NCBI GenBank assembly: GCA_043736395.1
Contig: JAYTCQ010000363.1
Location: forward strand, 1 to 30,557
Length of the DNA: 30,557 nt
Origin: JAFDVL01 sp043736395
Lineage (GTDB): Bacteria; Acidobacteriota; Blastocatellia; RBC074
Direction of reading: 5' to 3'
Positions 14,227-21,571 of the stretch are shown piece after piece; within the stretch, counting starts at the first letter, position 1; every line of letters begins with the position of its first letter. Under the pieces are notes generated by a model. It saw only the letters and a list, made by a program, of their open reading frames with translations. It searched no databases and was not told where the DNA came from. Both the position numbers and the translations under genes were made by a program.

Positions 14227-15879
14227 ATGAAAACCCCAAAAATTGTATTTTCCGTCATTACTTTCATCCTCATCACAGCCACTGCTGTAGCCCAACACGA
14301 GCATCACCAAACGTCTGACGCCAAGCCCGCAACGATCATGCCAGGCCTCGGCAATTTGCAGCATCCGGTTTCTACAAAGAATGCCGAGGCTCAGAAATAT
14401 TTCAATCAGGGCTTGACGCTGATCTACGCTTTCAATCACGAAGAGGCAGCACGCTCCTTCAAACGAGTGATGGAACTTGATCCAAAACTGGCAATGGCGT
14501 GGTGGGGTTATGCGCTGGCAGTCGGGCCGAATTATAACGAATCCACAATTGATCCGGCGCGGATGAAAGCCGCCGTCGAAGCGGTGAAGAAAGCGCAGAC
14601 GTTAACAAGCGGTGCTTCCGAAATTGAGCGCGCATACATCGCGGCTTTGGCCACACGCTTTACGCTTGACGCAAGTCCTGATGTCAAAAAACTTGGTACG
14701 ACCTATAGCAATGCGATGCGCGAAATTCATCAGCGCTTCCCTGACGATTTGAACGCTGCGACGCTCTACGCCGACAGTTTGATGAACGTGCAGCCGTGGC
14801 AATTATGGGCACGCGATGGCAAGCCACTCGGCAACACCGAAGAGATCGTACGCGTGCTCGAAAACGTGTTACGCCGCGATCCCAACCACATCGGCGCGAA
14901 TCATTTGTACATCCACGCCGTCGAAGCTTCGCGCAATCCTGAACGCGGGTTGCCAAGCGCGGAACGGCTGGGCAAATTGACTCCGGCGGCAGGGCATCTC
15001 GTTCACATGCCGGGACACATTTATATTCGCACCGGAGATTACGCGCAGGCCGCCAAAGTCAATATTGACGCGGCTGCCGTTGATCGTCAGTACATTAAAT
15101 CAACTGGCGCAAAAGGGATGTATCCGGCAATGTATTTCAGTCACAATCTCCATTTCCAGGTCGAGAATTTTAATCGCACAGGCCAATACTCGGAAGCGCT
15201 TCGCGCCGCTCGTGAGCTGCAAGACAACGTCCAGCAACACGTGAAAGATATGCCGATGGTCGAAGGTTTTTTGCCGTATCCCATCTTTGTGCAACTACGA
15301 TTTGCGAAATGGGGCGAGACGCTGAAACTGCCGGAGCCGGACAAATCGCAACTGATCACAAAGACTGTCTGGCATTACGCACGCGGCGTGGCTTTGGCGG
15401 CGACAGGAAAAGTTGCAGACGCGAAACGTGAACAGCAAACCTTGCGAGAAATGGTCAAGAATTTGCCAGGTGAAACACCCTTTGGATTGAACCCGGCGAA
15501 GGAGGTTTTGGCAATTGCCGAACTCGTGCTGGAAGCTCGCATCGCGTGGGCAGAAGGCAATAAAAACGGAGCGATTGATACATTTCGCAAAGCGGTCACT
15601 GCGCAAGATTCACTGAATTATGACGAACCGCCAGGCTGGTATTTTCCGGTGCGCGAATCGCTCGGCGCAGCGTTGTTGTTAAGCAATAATACGACAGCGG
15701 CTGAGGCGACTTTCCGCGAAGATTTGGTAACAAATCCGCGCAGTGGGCGTTCGCTGTTTGGCCTGATGGAAAGCTTAAAAGTGCAGGGCAAGCAGGATGC
15801 GATGCGTTGGGTGGAAGGTGAATTCAAAACAGCCTGGAAGGATGCCGAAATCCAACTTACAATTCAAAGCTTGTTGTAA
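14227..15879 (+). CDS. Secreted tetratricopeptide-repeat protein
   Basis: This 550-residue protein has an N-terminal signal peptide ('KIVFSVITFILITATAVAQ') and a His-rich mature start ('HEHHQTSD') that could bind metal. The body is helical repeats. TPR units are clear near residues 57-90 ('AQKYFNQGLTLIYAFNHEEAARSFKRVMELDPKLAMAWWGYA') and at the C-terminal end (about 435-540). The middle contains conserved 'NHLYIHAVEAS' and 'HLVHMPGHIYIRTGDY' with several histidines. I know this type from Acidobacteriota and Proteobacteria only as TPR proteins without an assigned reaction. AGAGGAG precedes the start by seven bases. It is a single-gene unit closed by a strong palindromic terminator. Confidence 0.85.
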   Translation: MKTPKIVFSVITFILITATAVAQHEHHQTSDAKPATIMPGLGNLQHPVSTKNAEAQKYFNQGLTLIYAFNHEEAARSFKRVMELDPKLAMAWWGYALAVGPNYNESTIDPARMKAAVEAVKKAQTLTSGASEIERAYIAALATRFTLDASPDVKKLGTTYSNAMREIHQRFPDDLNAATLYADSLMNVQPWQLWARDGKPLGNTEEIVRVLENVLRRDPNHIGANHLYIHAVEASRNPERGLPSAERLGKLTPAAGHLVHMPGHIYIRTGDYAQAAKVNIDAAAVDRQYIKSTGAKGMYPAMYFSHNLHFQVENFNRTGQYSEALRAARELQDNVQQHVKDMPMVEGFLPYPIFVQLRFAKWGETLKLPEPDKSQLITKTVWHYARGVALAATGKVADAKREQQTLREMVKNLPGETPFGLNPAKEVLAIAELVLEARIAWAEGNKNGAIDTFRKAVTAQDSLNYDEPPGWYFPVRESLGAALLLSNNTTAAEATFREDLVTNPRSGRSLFGLMESLKVQGKQDAMRWVEGEFKTAWKDAEIQLTIQSLL

Positions 15880-15904
15880 GCTTAACGTTACTTCTACACA
15901 ACGA

Positions 15905-15944
15905 AAATCACGCCTCAATCATGTACATGATTGAGGCGTGATTT
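15905..15944. terminator. Perfect 40-bp palindromic terminator between convergent genes
   Basis: The sequence is an exact 40-bp palindrome centred on GTAC at 15923-15926 with GC-rich outer stems (TCACGCCTCAATC) and A/T at both edges. It sits 25 bp after the TPR gene stop and 39 bp after the M48 gene stop on the other strand. It is well placed to end transcription from both sides. Confidence 0.8.
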
Positions 15945-15983
15945 CTAAAAACAGCTACACACTTGCTTCTTTGGTTGGAAAGC

Positions 15984-17384
15984 TTATTTCCCAAAGGCTA
16001 GACTTCCGAGCGTCTTCTCAAACGCCTGATTATAGACCTGCGCTTCATCTACCGGTGAAATCAGGATCAAATAAAATAATCTGCCATCCGGCAAAATCGC
16101 TGTGCAAATTACATCTCGTTCCGGGCGTCCCGTAATCGGAGATTCTCCGCCAATCGGAGCAAAAACTGCGGGCAATCCGCCCAGAGTCGTCTGTTTCGGA
16201 TTCTCTAAAATTCGCATACCGGGATTGTCTTTCAATTGCAGTTCGATAAATGCTTTTGAGGCCGAACCAAGATCACGCGCATTTTCAGGTAATCCTGCCG
16301 TCCCGACAAACATTCCGTGCGTCACAACAACGCCACCGTTTTCAGTTTTTCCGGCGGCACCTTCCGGCGCAAAAATCACTAACTCACCGCCTGTTTCGAT
16401 CATCTTCCAATTGTTCGGAACGGAAAGCTGGTAAGAATTATCCGGCGCTCGCAAGCCCACCTGTTGCGACGAAGGCGCAGGCGGACGGGCGACAGTTTCT
16501 GTTTTACCTGCCTGACGACGAACCACTGCGCCGCCACGAAGTCCACTGACACGCGCTCTGACTTCTTGAAATTCTGGCGTATCAACAATCGGGTTTGCCG
16601 CTAATTTCAGCTTTGGCAGTAAGTCATTCAGGTATTGAATTCGATTACCTGGATCGGGGTGGTCACTGATAATTTGCGGTTGACGCGGCCCGTCGGCGAG
16701 CAACGTTTTGAAAAAACTTCCCAGCCCACGCGGGTCATATCCGGCAGAAGCCATCATCGCCGCGCCCGTAATATCCGCCTGTTTTTCGGCAGTTCGCGAA
16801 AATTTCAATAGTAATAAATTCAACCCACCGCTGGCAGCGGTACCTAACACCGCATCACCCAGCCCGCCTCTTTCGCCGCCATTTAAAATTGCAGTCGCAA
16901 TGCCTAAACCTTTTTCCGCGACCATCTGCTGCGTCATCTGATGCGTTCCGTGACGCAATGCCGAGTGCGCGATTTCGTGCGCCATGACACCGACCAGTTC
17001 CGATTCATTTTTGGCAGCGGCGATGGCTCCGGTGTGGACATACAGAAATCCTCCGGGTAACGCGAACGCATTAATTTCTTTCACGTCGACGACTTTAAAT
17101 TGGTACGGAAATTTTTCACCGGGAGCGACGGCGGCTAATTTTTTTCCAATATTGTTGAGATAATTTTGCACTGCCGGATCAGGCAGTATGCGCATTTCAC
17201 GTTCGACCTGCGCAGCGTTTTGGCGGCCAATTTCAATGTCCTGTTGCGGTGACATTAAATTAAATCCGGTTTTAAATTGCGGAACCTGTTCCTGTCCGCG
17301 CACCGGAGCTTGGGAACCACGATTACACGAGGATACAATTAACGAAATTATCAAAATAAAAATCGCGAAGAATTTGATTTTCAT
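15984..17384 (-). CDS. M48-family zinc metalloprotease lipoprotein
   Basis: This is a 466-residue periplasmic peptidase with a lipoprotein signal (lipobox IVSSC, Cys20). The zinc site is HEIAH at residues 136-140 and the third ligand E200 lies in 'RTAEKQAD' (E-x-x-x-D). This resembles BepA/LoiP-type quality-control proteases of the cell envelope. After about residue 290 comes a second domain ('YQLSVPNNWKMIETGGELVIFAP' to the end) resembling PsbP/Mog1-like folds, which replaces the TPR domain of BepA. AGGAGAA lies 11 bases before the ATG. The gene is divergent from the WYL regulator. Confidence 0.9.
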   Translation of the reverse strand: MKIKFFAIFILIISLIVSSCNRGSQAPVRGQEQVPQFKTGFNLMSPQQDIEIGRQNAAQVEREMRILPDPAVQNYLNNIGKKLAAVAPGEKFPYQFKVVDVKEINAFALPGGFLYVHTGAIAAAKNESELVGVMAHEIAHSALRHGTHQMTQQMVAEKGLGIATAILNGGERGGLGDAVLGTAASGGLNLLLLKFSRTAEKQADITGAAMMASAGYDPRGLGSFFKTLLADGPRQPQIISDHPDPGNRIQYLNDLLPKLKLAANPIVDTPEFQEVRARVSGLRGGAVVRRQAGKTETVARPPAPSSQQVGLRAPDNSYQLSVPNNWKMIETGGELVIFAPEGAAGKTENGGVVVTHGMFVGTAGLPENARDLGSASKAFIELQLKDNPGMRILENPKQTTLGGLPAVFAPIGGESPITGRPERDVICTAILPDGRLFYLILISPVDEAQVYNQAFEKTLGSLAFGK

Positions 17385-17427
17385 GAATTAGATGTTCTCC
17401 TGCTGAATGACGATACGGTAAAATTTC

Positions 17428-17466
17428 CTGGTGAATATTTTCGACCAGTGGGAGACTATCAGTCTC
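17428..17466. promoter_or_regulatory. Two inverted repeats between M48 and WYL genes
   Basis: GAGACT-ATC-AGTCTC at 17452-17466 is a perfect 6-bp-arm inverted repeat. CTGGT (17428-17432) pairs with ACCAG (17444-17448). Both lie in the 113-bp divergent intergenic region, where a WYL-type regulator could bind to control itself and the protease gene. Regulation is inferred only from position. Confidence 0.35.
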
Positions 17467-17497
17467 AGAAGAATAATTGCAAGTAGACCAAATCACG

Positions 17498-18436
17498 ATG
17501 AACCGAACCGACAGATTATTAGGCGTCCTGCTGGAATTACAGCGCAAAAAATGGGTGCGTGCCGAAGATTTAGCGACACACTTTGAAACCAGCAAACGCA
17601 CGATTTACCGCGATGTCATGGCGCTTTGCGAAACCGGAGTCCCTATCCGATCACAATCAGGCCTAGGCTACTCACTCGTCGAAGGATATTTTTTACCTCC
17701 CGTCAGTTTTACTTCTGATGAAGCGATTATGCTGTTACTTGGCAGCGATTTTGCCGCACAGAACTTTGATTCGCAGTACCGCGAAGCCGCTCGCTCCGCC
17801 ACCCGAAAAATTGAAGCTGTCATTTCAGAACCACTTCGCAGTGAAGTAAACTATTTGCAAAATAGCCTTGTTTTTATTGCCTCTGACAAGCCCGGACAAA
17901 GCATCAAGCTGCTGACCCAGCTTCGTACCGCGATCATCGAACGCAAACGAATTCGCTTCAACTATCACACGCGCTACACCAAATCAGGGAAGAGCGAACG
18001 CAACATCCGTGAAGCCGATCCGTACGGCCTCGTGCATTTCGGTGATGCGTGGTATCTCGTGGCGTATTGTCATTTGCGGCAGGATTTCCGCACCTTTAAA
18101 TTTGATCGCTTGTCGGAATTAAGTTTGCTCGAAAAAAATTTCAAGCGTCGTCCCGAATTTAAAATGAAACAGCCCGTCGATGATGGACGAACCGTGGAAG
18201 TCAAAGTTTTATTCGATCCCGAAATCGCTGATTGGGTCAAAGAGTCGCGGCTGTATTTCATCACTTCTGCGGAAACAACAGACGAAGGATTACTCGTCAC
18301 GTTACATTTGCATACTGAAGATGAATTGCTGGATTGGCTGCTGAGTTGGGGGAGCCGGATGAGAATTCTTCAACCGGAATCTCTTCGTCTGCGCGTCATT
18401 GCCGAAGCTAAAAAAATTATGCAAAAAAATTCATAG
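17498..18436 (+). CDS. YafY-type HTH/WYL-domain transcriptional regulator
   Basis: This is a 312-residue DNA-binding regulator. Residues 1-60 are an HTH_11-type winged helix ('RLLGVLLELQRKKWVRAEDLATHF', then 'TSKRTIYRDVMAL'), followed by the wing 'GVPIRSQSGLGYSL'. The WYL ligand-binding domain spans about 135-225, including 'IRFNYHTRYTKSG' and 'EADPYGLVHFGDAWYLVAYCHLRQDFRTFKFDR' where the W-Y-L triplet is visible. A WCX C-terminal domain follows. I chose the ATG at 17498; an in-frame TTG at 17477 would add seven residues. The next gene is a DinB-family protein, a frequent neighbour of YafY-type regulators in my experience of annotated genomes. Confidence 0.92.
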   Translation: MNRTDRLLGVLLELQRKKWVRAEDLATHFETSKRTIYRDVMALCETGVPIRSQSGLGYSLVEGYFLPPVSFTSDEAIMLLLGSDFAAQNFDSQYREAARSATRKIEAVISEPLRSEVNYLQNSLVFIASDKPGQSIKLLTQLRTAIIERKRIRFNYHTRYTKSGKSERNIREADPYGLVHFGDAWYLVAYCHLRQDFRTFKFDRLSELSLLEKNFKRRPEFKMKQPVDDGRTVEVKVLFDPEIADWVKESRLYFITSAETTDEGLLVTLHLHTEDELLDWLLSWGSRMRILQPESLRLRVIAEAKKIMQKNS

Positions 18437-18519
18437 GCAAAACTTGTTGCCATACTGTTGTCACTGCGCGGGTGTATCTTGACCTTGAAATACAAAAGTC
18501 CGCACGCACTAATTGTGGC

Positions 18520-18589
18520 GTGAACTGTTAGTTCACGCATTTCGATAACGTGCAATTCAGAAAACAAGCTCGGCGAACTAACAGTTCAC
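18520..18589. repeat. 70-bp palindromic element before the DinB gene
   Basis: GTGAACTGTTAGTTC at 18520-18534 pairs perfectly with 18575-18589 (15 bp). The left arm also folds on itself (GTGAAC-TGTTA-GTTCAC). It ends two bases before an ATG at 18591 that extends the DinB frame, but the true start is later. Different in sequence from the 73-bp family, though the overall fold is similar. Confidence 0.7.
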
Positions 18590-18617
18590 TATGAAAAAAA
18601 ACCAAACAGGAGAACCA

Positions 18618-19121
18618 ATGAATAAAGAAGCATTATTCGGACAACGCGCCTATTTTAAAATGGTGCACGGCGTCACCGTGCGCTGCATCGAACCGTTAAC
18701 GACAGAAGAATTAGATTTTCGTCCGCGCCCTGAAATGCGGTCATTACGCGAGCTGTTCTATCACATCTACGCGATGGAAAAAAATTGGGCGCTGCACCTC
18801 CCAACCGACAAAATCACGCAGGAAGAAGAAAATGTTTGTATCCCCGAAACTGACGAAGCCAAAGCAGTCCTGGCAAATTTAAAAACAGTCGCCGACCTGC
18901 AAGCCTTCGCGAATGAAGCAAACAAAATGATGGATGCAACCTTGGGAAAAATGTCAGAGGAAGAAATAGCAAGCATGGTAGAAACACCATTCGGCACCTT
19001 CCCCACGTGGCAAATGTTCACGTTTACTTATGATGAACACTGGCATCATCGCGGGCAGCTCTACACGTATATTCGCTTACTTGGGAAAGAGCCGTTGATG
19101 CTTTACAGCTATGAAGGATAA
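18618..19121 (+). CDS. DinB-family protein
   Basis: This 167-residue four-helix-bundle protein of the DinB/YfiT superfamily often has a metal site. Candidate ligands are H49 ('RELFYHIYAME'), and H141/H144 ('YDEHWHHRGQLYTYIR'), in the typical HxxxH-like C-terminal spot. Members act as thiol S-transferases or hydrolases, or have unknown roles; no reaction can be assigned. The start at 18618 has AGGAG eight bases upstream. An in-frame ATG at 18591 lies at the edge of a repeat and has no ribosome site. The regulator upstream may control it. Confidence 0.87.
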   Translation: MNKEALFGQRAYFKMVHGVTVRCIEPLTTEELDFRPRPEMRSLRELFYHIYAMEKNWALHLPTDKITQEEENVCIPETDEAKAVLANLKTVADLQAFANEANKMMDATLGKMSEEEIASMVETPFGTFPTWQMFTFTYDEHWHHRGQLYTYIRLLGKEPLMLYSYEG

Positions 19122-19131
19122 GTAAGAGTAT

Positions 19132-19196
19132 GAAGTGTGAACGATGAGCGATGAATATAGGACTTTTCTTGATTCCGCGATCATCGTTCATACTTC
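19132..19196. repeat. Inverted repeat after the DinB gene (heptamer family)
   Basis: GAAGTGTGAACGATGA (19132-19147) pairs with 19181-19196 with one mismatch over 16 bases. The flanks carry GATGAGCGATGA-type units like the other heptamer hairpins. It begins 10 bases after the DinB stop and could act as a terminator stem, though no T-tract follows. Confidence 0.6.
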
Positions 19197-19274
19197 TGCG
19201 TTTCCCATTCCCTCTCCCACCTTGTACTCCCACACCGCACAGTTTATTATTTCGCTTCATTTTCAGATGATTTT

Positions 19275-19291
19275 GTTGTGACTCTCACAAC
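19275..19291. promoter_or_regulatory. Palindrome upstream of the BMC shell gene
   Basis: GTTGTGA-CTC-TCACAAC is a perfect inverted repeat with 7-base arms and a 3-base centre. It ends nine bases before the AGGAG ribosome site of the shell gene. Its position fits an operator or a leader hairpin. The TGTGA/TCACA half-sites resemble CRP half-sites, but the spacing (three instead of six bases) does not fit CRP. Confidence 0.5.
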
Positions 19292-19313
19292 CCAAATTTC
19301 AGGAGAAGCAATT

Positions 19314-19607
19314 ATGAGTATGGAAGCTCTCGGTATGATCGAGACGAAAGGATTCATCGGCGCAGTCGAAGCCTCAGACGCGATGGTCAAAGCCGCGAAT
19401 GTTACTTTGATCGGACGCGAATATATCGGCGCTGGCTACGTTACTGTTTTTGTGCGCGGTGATGTCGGTGCCGTCAAAGCCGCCACCGATGCCGGAGCCG
19501 CTGCCGCCCGCCGCGTGGGCGAATTAGTCTCCGTCCACGTGATTCCCCGCCCTCACGTTGAAGTGGAGAGAGTGTTGCCGAAGGGAAATGGAACGGCTAG
19601 GAAATAG
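19314..19607 (+). CDS. BMC-H microcompartment shell protein (EutM/PduA-like)
   Basis: This is a 97-residue single-BMC-domain protein that forms the hexagonal tiles of bacterial microcompartment shells. Diagnostic strings are present: 'EALGMIETKGFIGAVEASDAM', 'KAANVTLIGREYIGAGYVTVFVRGDVGAV' and 'AATDAGAAAARRVGELVSVHVIPRPH'. The last marks the C-terminal edge of the hexamer tile. The loop around the pore is GAGYV. AGGAG lies eight bases before ATG 19314; a longer frame from 19278 runs through the palindrome and is rejected. The CoA-acylating aldehyde dehydrogenase gene follows 122 bp downstream. No pentameric vertex (EutN/CcmL) or trimeric BMC-T gene is in the window, so a full shell would need other loci. 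Confidence 0.95.
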   Translation: MSMEALGMIETKGFIGAVEASDAMVKAANVTLIGREYIGAGYVTVFVRGDVGAVKAATDAGAAAARRVGELVSVHVIPRPHVEVERVLPKGNGTARK

Positions 19608-19717
19608 TAGAAAGTGATGAGATAAAAGTGATGAGTGATGAGCAATGAGAAACGAGTGTCTTTCAACTCATTACTCATCACTTTCCACTCATCACTTTTA
19701 TCTCATCACTTTCTACT
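19606..19717. repeat. Perfect 32-bp inverted repeat between shell and enzyme genes
   Basis: The arm 19606-19637 is the exact reverse complement of 19686-19717, and pairing continues inward with ATGAG/CTCAT blocks. The arms are built from a 7-mer-like unit (AGTGATG, GTGATGA). The structure starts on the shell-gene stop codon and ends 12 bases before the aldehyde dehydrogenase ATG, so it would be a long hairpin in a shared mRNA. It could reduce enzyme expression relative to shell protein or protect the upstream mRNA. The role is inferred. Confidence 0.85.
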
Positions 19718-19729
19718 CATCACTTCTCC

Positions 19730-21463
19730 ATGATTGATCTTGATTTAAGTTCCATCCAATCCGCACGTGATTTGACTGAGGCGGCTCATCGCGCGCAGGC
19801 AATTGTCGCGACATTTGATCAGGCGAAGATCGACGCGATTTGCGAAGCGATGGCAACGGCAGCGCAGCGTGAATCTATGCGGCTGGCGCAGCTCGCGTGT
19901 GATGAAACAGGCTATGGAATTCCTGCCGACAAAAATGTCAAAAATCTTTTCGCTGCCGTAGACATCCACAATTATTTTCGCAATTTAAAAACCGTCGGCG
20001 TAGTCAATGACTTCGGCTCTGTGATTGAAATTGCCGCTCCGCGTGGTGTTGTTTGCGCGATCATTCCTTCGACGAATCCGACTTCGACAGCGATTTTTAA
20101 AATCCTGATTTCAATCAAATCCCGAAATTCTTTGGTGCTGAGTCCGCATCCTGCTGCGACGAAATGTGTCATCGAAACGGCGAACGTGATGCGCGCCGCC
20201 GGAGTCGCTGCCGGACTTCCAGCCGAAGCAATCGGATGTGTCGAAAACACGACGCTCGAAGCTACGAACGAATTAATGAAGCATCGCAAGACCGCCGTGA
20301 TTTTAGCGACGGGAGGAACCGGTTTAGTTCGTGCGGCGTATTCATCCGGCAAGCCCGCGTTCGGCGTCGGCCCCGGTAACGTTCCCGCTTTTATCGAAAA
20401 AACTGCTGACGTGCCAAAAGCTGTGGCTGATATTTTAGCGGGTACGTGTTTTGATTACGGAACAATTTGCGCTTCGGAACAATCGGTCATCGTGGATGCG
20501 GCGATTGATAAAATTGCGCGTGAACAATTCGCGGCGCAAGGTGCATATTTTTTGAATCAGGCACAGGCCGATTCTTTGGCAAAAATTGTAGTGACTCCTG
20601 AAGGAAAATTGAATCCAAAAATTGTCGGCAAGGCTGCGACATGGATTGCAGAAAAAGCCGGAATCATCGTGCCGCCAAATACTCGTTGCTTAATCGCTGA
20701 AGTCGGCGGAGTCGGTCGCGAGTTCCCTCTTTCACTCGAAAAACTTTCACCGATTTTGACGTACTACGTTGTGAATGGAGTCGAGGAAGGTTGCAAGTTG
20801 TGCGATGCAGTTTTGCGTTACGGTGGAATGGGCCACACGTCGTCAATTCATTCAAAGGATCGTGAAGCGATTTTGCGCTACGGATTATTGATGCCTGCGG
20901 CACGCATTGTAGTCAATTCGCCTTCGACACACGGAGCGATTGGATATTCAACGGAACTGATTCCTTCGATGACTTTAGGATGCGGATCGTGGGGCGGTAA
21001 TGTGACTTCGGATAATATTTCGCCGCTGAATTTGATGGACATTAAGCGCGTAGCGTTTGAGACCCGCGCCGTCACCGGAGCCAATATAATCAATTCTCCC
21101 GTTGTGTCGCCGCTTCTATCCTCACCATTTATTTCGCCATCCCAAAAACTTGAAACCCAAAACCCGAAACCCATCAACCGAATTGCCGTTGCGAATTTAG
21201 TCGATCGTTTTTTGAAGGAAAGAAATCCGCAAATTTCAGTGCTACCGTCACTGCCAATTGCACCAACTCCGCAATTGAATTCTCCACCTGAACCGCCCAA
21301 ACCTGTCACGCCTCCCAAGCCGCCAGCCGTTCCCTTTGTCTGTGAAGACGACGTGCGACAAGCCGTCAATAAAGGTGAGAAAATTTATATCAACGCAAAA
21401 ACAATTCTGACGCCTTCCGCTCGTGATTTAGGGAACGAAAAAAATATTTTCATTCAGAGCTAA
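19730..21463 (+). CDS. CoA-acylating aldehyde dehydrogenase (EutE/PduP-like) with fused C-terminal tail
   Basis: The first ~450 of 577 residues are a CoA-dependent acylating aldehyde dehydrogenase, converting an aldehyde plus CoA and NAD+ to acyl-CoA. The catalytic cysteine is C247 in 'YGTICASEQS'; 'PSTNPTSTAIFK' (113-124) and 'GGTGLVRAAY' (195-204) are family marks. This class is the usual core enzyme of aldehyde-processing microcompartments, matching the shell gene upstream. The tail is unusual. Residues 482-498 ('INRIAVANLVDRFLKER') look like an amphipathic encapsulation helix, 500-535 are Pro-rich, and 536-577 form a small module with TPSARDL at 561-567. That motif resembles a segment I recall in EutT-type proteins. 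No clear SD precedes ATG 19730; the inverted repeat lies directly upstream. Confidence 0.93.
   Translation: MIDLDLSSIQSARDLTEAAHRAQAIVATFDQAKIDAICEAMATAAQRESMRLAQLACDETGYGIPADKNVKNLFAAVDIHNYFRNLKTVGVVNDFGSVIEIAAPRGVVCAIIPSTNPTSTAIFKILISIKSRNSLVLSPHPAATKCVIETANVMRAAGVAAGLPAEAIGCVENTTLEATNELMKHRKTAVILATGGTGLVRAAYSSGKPAFGVGPGNVPAFIEKTADVPKAVADILAGTCFDYGTICASEQSVIVDAAIDKIAREQFAAQGAYFLNQAQADSLAKIVVTPEGKLNPKIVGKAATWIAEKAGIIVPPNTRCLIAEVGGVGREFPLSLEKLSPILTYYVVNGVEEGCKLCDAVLRYGGMGHTSSIHSKDREAILRYGLLMPAARIVVNSPSTHGAIGYSTELIPSMTLGCGSWGGNVTSDNISPLNLMDIKRVAFETRAVTGANIINSPVVSPLLSSPFISPSQKLETQNPKPINRIAVANLVDRFLKERNPQISVLPSLPIAPTPQLNSPPEPPKPVTPPKPPAVPFVCEDDVRQAVNKGEKIYINAKTILTPSARDLGNEKNIFIQS
21152..21172 (+). 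repeat. Heptamer x3 (GAAACCC type) in the aldehyde dehydrogenase linker
   Basis: Three adjacent 7-mers, GAAACCC, AAAACCC and GAAACCC, encode part of 'ETQNPKP' in the linker before the candidate encapsulation helix. The same unit occurs in sense orientation in the anti-sigma linker at 2836-2856. Confidence 0.7.
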
Positions 21464-21476
21464 TCCGCTCAGACTT

Positions 21477-21540
21477 TGTAGTGGCGAATTTATTCGCGCT
21501 GTTTGGCTTCCAAAACGCAGCGAATGAATTCGATACTACA
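21477..21540. repeat. 64-bp palindromic element after the aldehyde dehydrogenase gene
   Basis: TGTAGTGGCGAATTTATTCGC at the left end pairs with GCGAATGAATTCGATACTACA at the right end with few mismatches, leaving a ~22-base centre. It begins 13 bases after the stop codon, so it may also serve as a terminator stem. Sequence unlike the other elements of the window. Confidence 0.7.
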
Positions 21541-21571
21541 TAGCTCGGTGTTATAATCATTTCAGTACTTT

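Noticed and set aside
15905..15944. Mobile palindromic element between TPR and M48 genes
   Set aside because: A perfect palindrome with A/T edges between convergent stops is better explained as a bidirectional terminator; no second copy is in the window.
19275..19291. CRP-binding site ahead of the shell gene
   Set aside because: Half-sites look right (TGTGA/TCACA), but the 3-base spacing does not fit the 6-base CRP spacing.
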